Source of the DNA: UBA2767 sp965228625
GTDB taxonomy: Bacteria > Pseudomonadota > Alphaproteobacteria > Rhizobiales > Methyloligellaceae
Reading direction: 5' to 3'
NCBI GenBank assembly: GCA_965228625.1
Contig: OZ245829.1
Location: forward strand, 620,001-684,000
DNA length: 64,000 nt
Notes under the pieces: generated by a model
Database searches by the model: none
Told to the model about the DNA's origin: nothing
Seen by the model: only the letters and a program-made list of their open reading frames with translations
Made by a program: the position numbers and the translations under genes
Shown: piece after piece, positions 59,340 to 64,000 of the stretch
Layout: each line of letters opens with the position of its first letter
Position numbering within the stretch: the stretch's first letter is position 1

Positions 59340-60962
59340 TTGGGTACAACAGAGACCGAACTGAAACTGGCCTTGTCGCCCGATGCGGCCAAAAAACTGC
59401 TCAAAGCAAAGCGAGTGAAGCGTCTGCAGGTCGGGCCGGCAAAACACCGACGGCTGGTCAGCACCTACTTCGATACGCCGCGTCACGTGCTTCGCAAGTC
59501 GGGTATCGCGCTGCGGCTGCGAAACGACGGAAATCACCAGATACAGACCATCAAGACGCCGACTCATGGCCCGGCCGGCCTTCAGAACTACAGGGAGTGG
59601 ACGGTTCCGGTCTTGGGCGACCGCCCGGACCTGAGAGGCGCACGCGAGGCCCGACTGCCGCCCAGCCTGTCGCGGCGGCGTGGCCAGGACCGGTTGCGGC
59701 CCGTATTCACCACTGAAGTCGAACGCACGATCGTGCGCCTGCAAACCCGCCGGGCGCAGGTTGAGCTGGCAATCGACGAAGGCATCATCAAGGCCGGACA
59801 CAACGGTGGAACGCGGATGGAGCCGATTTGCGAAGCCGAGTTCGAGTTGCTGTCGGGCGACCCGACCGAGATTCTGGAGCTCGCGCTGGACGTTTGCGAG
59901 ACGCTCGAGGCTCGGCCGATCCACGTGACAAAGGCACAACGCGGTTATGCCTTGTCCAGACAGGCCTTGCGCCCCAGGGCGCGCAAGGCCAAACCGGCGC
60001 CGCTTCGCACGGAAAAAAACGCCATGCAGGCGTTTCAGAGCATCATCGGCGATGCGCTGAAACACCTTTTTGATAACCAGCCGCCGACACTGCGGGGTCA
60101 TCCGTCCGGACTGCACCAGACCCGGGTCGCGATGCGGCGGTTGCGCGCGACCATGCGCGCCTTCAAGAAGATCCTGCCATACCACGAACGCAAGGCATTC
60201 AATTCCGAGTTCCGCTGGTTCCAGAGGCGCCTGGCGCCCGCCCGCGACTGGCATGTGTTCCTGACCGAGACGCTACCGCTGATCGCCGCCAGTGGATCGG
60301 CGCGCGAGGAGCAGACAGACACGTTGCGCAAGCTGGCCCGCTATGAGCGCCGCCGCGCAACAAAAGCTGCCCTGGTGTATCTGCAGTCGCGGCGTTACGC
60401 GCGTCTCATCCTGAAGTTTCAAAAATGGATCGCGACTCTGGAGAACACGGTGGCCGAATCGATCCTCGATCAGCCGCTGGTTCCATTCGCGCGGCAGGTG
60501 ATGCGGAAGACGCGGCGCGACCTGCTTCGGGAAACCCGGCCATTGAGCAGCATAACGCTGGAGGATCTGCATGACGTCCGCAAACGCGGCAAGAAGGCGC
60601 GCTACGCGATCGAGTCGTTCAGTTCCCTTTGGAACAACAGTGAAACCAGACCGTATCTCAGGATGATGGAGCGCCTGCAGGACCGGCTCGGCGAAGCCAA
60701 TGACGCCTGCGTGGCCGGCCACATTCTGTTGACCCTTCGGCCCGGCCGGGTGGACGCGGAGCTGGTGCAGGTGGTTCACGACTGGTCGCAACAGCGCACG
60801 CGCAACCGCGTCGACGCCGCGCGGCCCCATTGGAGCCGTTTCCGCAAGGCGAAACCGTTCTGGCTGACCGACCCGGACGACCGGCGCGTGGAAGCCCCGC
60901 AACATGTCCGCAGACAACCGTCCGAAACCCCGGACATGGAGTTGACGGTCGCGGCTCCGTGA
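59340..60962 (+). CDS. CYTH-CHAD domain protein (inorganic polyphosphate related)
   Basis: The TTG at 59340, with GAGGG 7 bases upstream, gives 540 residues. The N-terminal CYTH domain opens TETELKLAL (E-x-E-x-K, residues 5-9) and holds STYFDTPRHVLRKSGIALRLR. From about residue 230 the CHAD domain follows, with HQTRVAMRRLRATMRAFKKILP and LEDLHDVRKRGKKARYAIESFSSLW, its two His/Arg-rich helices. CYTH domains hydrolyse triphosphates such as tripolyphosphate, and CHAD domains bind polyphosphate. The long C-terminus (RVEAPQHVRRQPSE) is basic. Confidence 0.92.
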   Translation: MGTTETELKLALSPDAAKKLLKAKRVKRLQVGPAKHRRLVSTYFDTPRHVLRKSGIALRLRNDGNHQIQTIKTPTHGPAGLQNYREWTVPVLGDRPDLRGAREARLPPSLSRRRGQDRLRPVFTTEVERTIVRLQTRRAQVELAIDEGIIKAGHNGGTRMEPICEAEFELLSGDPTEILELALDVCETLEARPIHVTKAQRGYALSRQALRPRARKAKPAPLRTEKNAMQAFQSIIGDALKHLFDNQPPTLRGHPSGLHQTRVAMRRLRATMRAFKKILPYHERKAFNSEFRWFQRRLAPARDWHVFLTETLPLIAASGSAREEQTDTLRKLARYERRRATKAALVYLQSRRYARLILKFQKWIATLENTVAESILDQPLVPFARQVMRKTRRDLLRETRPLSSITLEDLHDVRKRGKKARYAIESFSSLWNNSETRPYLRMMERLQDRLGEANDACVAGHILLTLRPGRVDAELVQVVHDWSQQRTRNRVDAARPHWSRFRKAKPFWLTDPDDRRVEAPQHVRRQPSETPDMELTVAAP

Positions 60963-61247
60963 CCATCCGACTGCGGCACATAAACTCCCTGCCGTCCTTC
61001 CGGTGTATCTCGGCTCAGGCGCGTTCAGCCGGCTCTGCCGATTGTCCGAAAAAATTCGCAACATGTGTGCAATGATGTCCGAAAAGGACGGCAATTGCCG
61101 CGTTTGACCTGGCGCCGGCAAAGCGATGCTGGCTGCAACTTCCAGTTCCGCGACCTCCACGACGTCTGCGGCCCGTTCAACCATGATCGCGCCGCGAGAG
61201 AACCGTGCGTTCACTCGGACCGGAACTTCAGATCATTCAATAGGGCG

Positions 61248-63281
61248 ATGAAAAACATGAAGAAAGCAGCATTCAGTCTCTTCTACGCGGCGCTGTTGGC
61301 AGTCTTCGTCCTGCTGCCGCAAACCTCGGAGGCGCAGAAGCGCTGGACCCCTGAACTGAGCGTCACCGTCAAACGGCTTTCCGATCTGTCCTTCGCGCCG
61401 GACAACAAGCACATCTTGTACGGCATCAACTCCATCGATCTGAAGAACGATGTTTACCTGAACGAATATGTGGTCTCGGACCTTGCCGGCGGCAGCGTGC
61501 GGACGCTCATCAAGCCGTCCTCGCATATCTCGGCCGTGCAGTGGTCGCCGGATGGAAAGTCCGTAGCCTATCTGTCAACGCAGACGGGCCACAGCAACAT
61601 CTGGATCCTCAAGGCCGACGGCAGCGAAAAGGCAAAGCAGATCACCGACGTAAAACTGGATATCTCCAGCTTCGAGTGGGCGCCGAATTCGCAAGCCATC
61701 GCGTTCGTGATGCCCGATCCGGATTACAAGGAGCCGGTCGTGGAAAACCCGGATGTGTTCAACAGGAACCATCTCTGGCTGATCAAACTCAAAGACGGAA
61801 AAGGGACCGGGGACGCCGTCAATCTCACCGCGAGCCAGGATTTCACCGTGAGCGATTGGTCCGGCAACTGGGCCTATGACTGGGCGCCGGACAGCAGAAA
61901 AATCGTCTTCGCGCACCAGAAAGACCCGGGCCTCGACGCCTGGACCAGGGCGCAGCTCTCGGTCGTGGAGGTGGAAACCAGACGCGTAACCGCTATCGCG
62001 ACGGACAACCGCCATTGGAAGTACTTCCCGAAATACTCCCCCGACGGCAAATGGATCGCCTATATCAACGCGCCCGGTGCATTCAAATGGTCGTTCCTGT
62101 GGGACATCAAGCTGGTACCGTCCGAAGGCGGAACGCCGGTCCGGCTGGCGGACTCCGAAAGGCGTTTGCCTTTTCCGTGGGAATGGGCGTCGGACTCACA
62201 AAGCCTCTATTACATCGAGAACGACCGGGCGACCTATTCGTTCTACCGCATGCCGATCGACGGCAAGCCGCCTGTAAAGGTATTCGGCTCCCCGGAAGAT
62301 CTGAGCGTGCCGGGTTTGAATACCTATCTTGTCACGCCGATGGTCGACGTCAGCGGCGACAACGAGAAGATCGCGTTCATCGGCCAGACGTACAACAAGC
62401 CGCCGGAGATATATGTGAGCGGCGTGGATCAGTTTTCGCCGAAAAAGATCAGCACCGCCAACCAGGCGTTTTACGACATCCCGATCGGCAGGACCGAACT
62501 GATCCAATGGCGCTCATTGGACAATACCCAGGTCGAAGGCTTGCTGACCTATCCGGCCGACTACGACGAGGGCAAAACGTATCCCATGGCCGTGCAGATC
62601 CACGGCGGGCCGAACGGGGTGGATTTCAACGAGTATCTGCCGCTGATGAAATTCTTCCCGACCGCCGCCTACTCTGCGAAGAACTACTTTGTCCTGCGCG
62701 TGAACTACCGCGGCACGCTGGGCTACGGCCAGAGGTTCCGTGAGGATCTGATCGGCAAGTTCGGCATACTCGACTACCAGGACATCATTTCGGGCGTCGG
62801 GCATGTCATCAACCGGGGCCTCGTCGATCCGGACCAGCTCTTCGTCATCGGCCAGAGCAACGGCGGCACCCTGACCGGCTGGATCATCACGCAGACTGAC
62901 ATGTTCAAGGCGGCCTGTCCGATTGCCGGGGAGACCGACTACATCAGCCTGGAAGGAACGAACGGGTATTTCCAGACGAGCTGGTATCTGGGCGGCAGCT
63001 TCATCAATCACCTGCAGACCTTCCTCGAGCGCTCACCCATCTTCCACGTCAGGAACGTCAAGACACCGACGCTCATTCAGGGCGGGCTTCTGGACGACAA
63101 TGTTCCCCATACCCAGCTCCAGGAGTTCTACAGGGCGCTGAAACGGGTCGGCGTCGACGTGAAACTGGTTGGCTACCCGAAATCGGACCATGACTACTAC
63201 CCGCCCAAGCTCTATCTGAAGCTGATGCGGTCATGCCTCGACTGGACCGAGCGATTCAGGGCCGGCAAGACGCAAAACTAG
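61248..63281 (+). CDS. S9 family prolyl oligopeptidase-type peptidase
   Basis: The ATG at 61248 gives 677 residues. A signal peptide (KAAFSLFYAALLAVFVLLPQTSEA) is followed by an N-terminal beta propeller built of WD-like blades (SAVQWSPDGKSVAYLSTQTGHSNIW, FEWAPNSQAIAFVM). The C-terminal alpha/beta hydrolase has GYGQRFREDLIGKFG, nucleophile Ser in VIGQSNGGTLTGW, Asp in GLLDDNVPHTQLQEFY and His in YPKSDHDYYPP. It should cleave peptides or acyl-peptides in the periplasm. The open frame upstream of 61248 does not look coding. Confidence 0.92.
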   Translation: MKNMKKAAFSLFYAALLAVFVLLPQTSEAQKRWTPELSVTVKRLSDLSFAPDNKHILYGINSIDLKNDVYLNEYVVSDLAGGSVRTLIKPSSHISAVQWSPDGKSVAYLSTQTGHSNIWILKADGSEKAKQITDVKLDISSFEWAPNSQAIAFVMPDPDYKEPVVENPDVFNRNHLWLIKLKDGKGTGDAVNLTASQDFTVSDWSGNWAYDWAPDSRKIVFAHQKDPGLDAWTRAQLSVVEVETRRVTAIATDNRHWKYFPKYSPDGKWIAYINAPGAFKWSFLWDIKLVPSEGGTPVRLADSERRLPFPWEWASDSQSLYYIENDRATYSFYRMPIDGKPPVKVFGSPEDLSVPGLNTYLVTPMVDVSGDNEKIAFIGQTYNKPPEIYVSGVDQFSPKKISTANQAFYDIPIGRTELIQWRSLDNTQVEGLLTYPADYDEGKTYPMAVQIHGGPNGVDFNEYLPLMKFFPTAAYSAKNYFVLRVNYRGTLGYGQRFREDLIGKFGILDYQDIISGVGHVINRGLVDPDQLFVIGQSNGGTLTGWIITQTDMFKAACPIAGETDYISLEGTNGYFQTSWYLGGSFINHLQTFLERSPIFHVRNVKTPTLIQGGLLDDNVPHTQLQEFYRALKRVGVDVKLVGYPKSDHDYYPPKLYLKLMRSCLDWTERFRAGKTQN

Positions 63282-63498
63282 GCGGTGACGCTGGCTCGAG
63301 CCATGTCTGGATTGCCCCTCGCAGCGGCCCGAAATCGATGAGCCCGAATTCGGTCGAAACACGCCACAAGTGGACAATTGTGGGGCGGTACGATCACAAG
63401 ATTCTGTATCAGGGTTGTATTGACTGACACTGGCTGCCAACGACCATTTTCGGTATGGCTATCGGGACTTCATACACGGAGAAACGGAGGCATTTCGG

Positions 63499-64000
63499 AT
63501 GGCGCCAATGTGGAAACCTGCCCTGATCGCACTGCTTCTGGGATCGGGGGTTCTGAGCGGCATCGCCACCGGCGCACCGCAAACGTCCGGAAACGCGGTG
63601 TTCGACCGAACAGTCGAAATCGTCAACGAGGAATTCTATCGCTCGCAAGAGCTCGATGCGTTCAACAACAAGGTGAAGGAGATCCTGACCGCCCCGACCG
63701 GGCTTTCCGGCGCGGAACCGAAAGCGGTGAACTCCGCGATAGACACCCTTCTCGCCAGCCTCCGCACATCTCACACGGCGCGATACACGCCGGACCGTAT
63801 TGCCTATTACGAGCTTGTCGACATCTTCCGCTACAACTACAGGCGGAGTCTCAGAAGAATGTTCCCGCCCGACGGCACGGTTCGCTATGAGGGCGTCGGC
63901 ATGGCCACGCGCGTGGTCGACGGAAAGCCGTTTGTCGCTGACGTCTATGACGGCGGCGCGGCGGCACGGGCCGGCGTGATGACCGGCGACGAGATTTTGG
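63499..64000 (+). CDS. S41 family C-terminal processing peptidase, N-terminal part
   Basis: The ATG at 63499, with GGAGG upstream, opens a frame that runs off the window after 167 codons. A signal peptide (WKPALIALLLGSGVLSGIA) precedes the S41 helical domain (FDRTVEIVNEEFYRSQELDAFN, LLASLRTSHTARYTPDRIAYYEL) and the start of a PDZ domain (YEGVGMATRVVDGKPFVADVYDGGAAARAGVMTGDEIL). The catalytic Ser/Lys lie beyond the edge. The adjacent S9 peptidase is on the same strand. Confidence 0.85.
   Translation, partial: MAPMWKPALIALLLGSGVLSGIATGAPQTSGNAVFDRTVEIVNEEFYRSQELDAFNNKVKEILTAPTGLSGAEPKAVNSAIDTLLASLRTSHTARYTPDRIAYYELVDIFRYNYRRSLRRMFPPDGTVRYEGVGMATRVVDGKPFVADVYDGGAAARAGVMTGDEIL

Noticed and set aside
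1..64000. CRISPR arrays, tRNA genes, rRNA genes, transposases or integrases
   Set aside because: I looked for spaced direct repeats, tRNA T-loops with acceptor stems and recombinase motifs on both strands and found none that hold up.

Overview
The window is chromosomal DNA from a high-GC, Gram-negative alphaproteobacterium, probably of the Hyphomicrobiales (Rhizobiales) type. The signs are outer-membrane proteins (OmpW, a classical autotransporter, an inverse autotransporter), an IalB-family protein, a TRAP transporter, a gatCAB amidotransferase, UbiG, Tat-type leaders and a GC content by eye near 62-65 %. There is no rRNA, no convincing tRNA, no CRISPR array, no transposase and no phage module. 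Most of the window is ordinary metabolic and stress backbone, with two accessory stretches.

Layout. 1-4.4 kb: end of an OmpW porin, a flavodoxin, an iron-sulfur (6-4) photolyase, a GST and a cysteine-poor Crp/Fnr regulator, with TTGA-N6-TCAA boxes before the regulator and the photolyase. 4.4-10.4 kb: an inverse autotransporter with a beta-helix passenger, a small membrane protein, an acid-amidase-like hydrolase and a Kef-type antiporter. 10.5-15.6 kb: AraC regulator divergent from a 1-Cys peroxiredoxin, a methyltransferase, a Tat-exported metallo-hydrolase and a patatin. 15.7-24.7 kb: transporter plus UspA pair, SDR, UbiG, glutathione peroxidase, a racemase-like protein without its cysteines, GntR divergent from a HAD dehalogenase, and an epoxide hydrolase. 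24.9-38 kb: autotransporter, SnoaL-like protein, MFS pump, an orphan TrpF-like barrel lacking the catalytic Cys, a DUF4239 protein, a TRAP operon, IalB, a second GST and a quinone reductase. 38-43.6 kb: EamA permease, then the compact operon gatC-gatA-ridA-aroQ-gatB and a divergent ybaK.

Accessory stretch 1 (43.7-47.9 kb) is a segmental duplication. Two copies of a gene for a 39-residue secreted peptide, each with an identical 145-base leader, flank a VOC dioxygenase, a DUF5996 gene, an exported RidA homologue and gene remnants. Accessory stretch 2 (49.0-55.8 kb) is clearly lower in GC (about 48-57 % in sampled lines). It holds a complete dlt-like envelope-acylation cluster: adenylating ligase, SGNH-like protein, a 50-residue DltX-like membrane microprotein, a second SGNH-like protein, MBOAT acyltransferase and carrier protein, with a divergent membrane-anchored DMFase-like protein. 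By analogy with teichoic-acid D-alanylation, the ligase would load the carrier, the MBOAT would pass the acyl group across the membrane to the microprotein's C-terminal tyrosine, and an SGNH protein would place it on an unknown envelope acceptor.

55.9-64 kb returns to backbone: an M20 amidohydrolase divergent from LysR with a T-N11-A box, a small Xre regulator preceded by four copies of a GCAC-N3-GTGC operator-like site, a CYTH-CHAD protein, an S9 peptidase and the start of an S41 protease.
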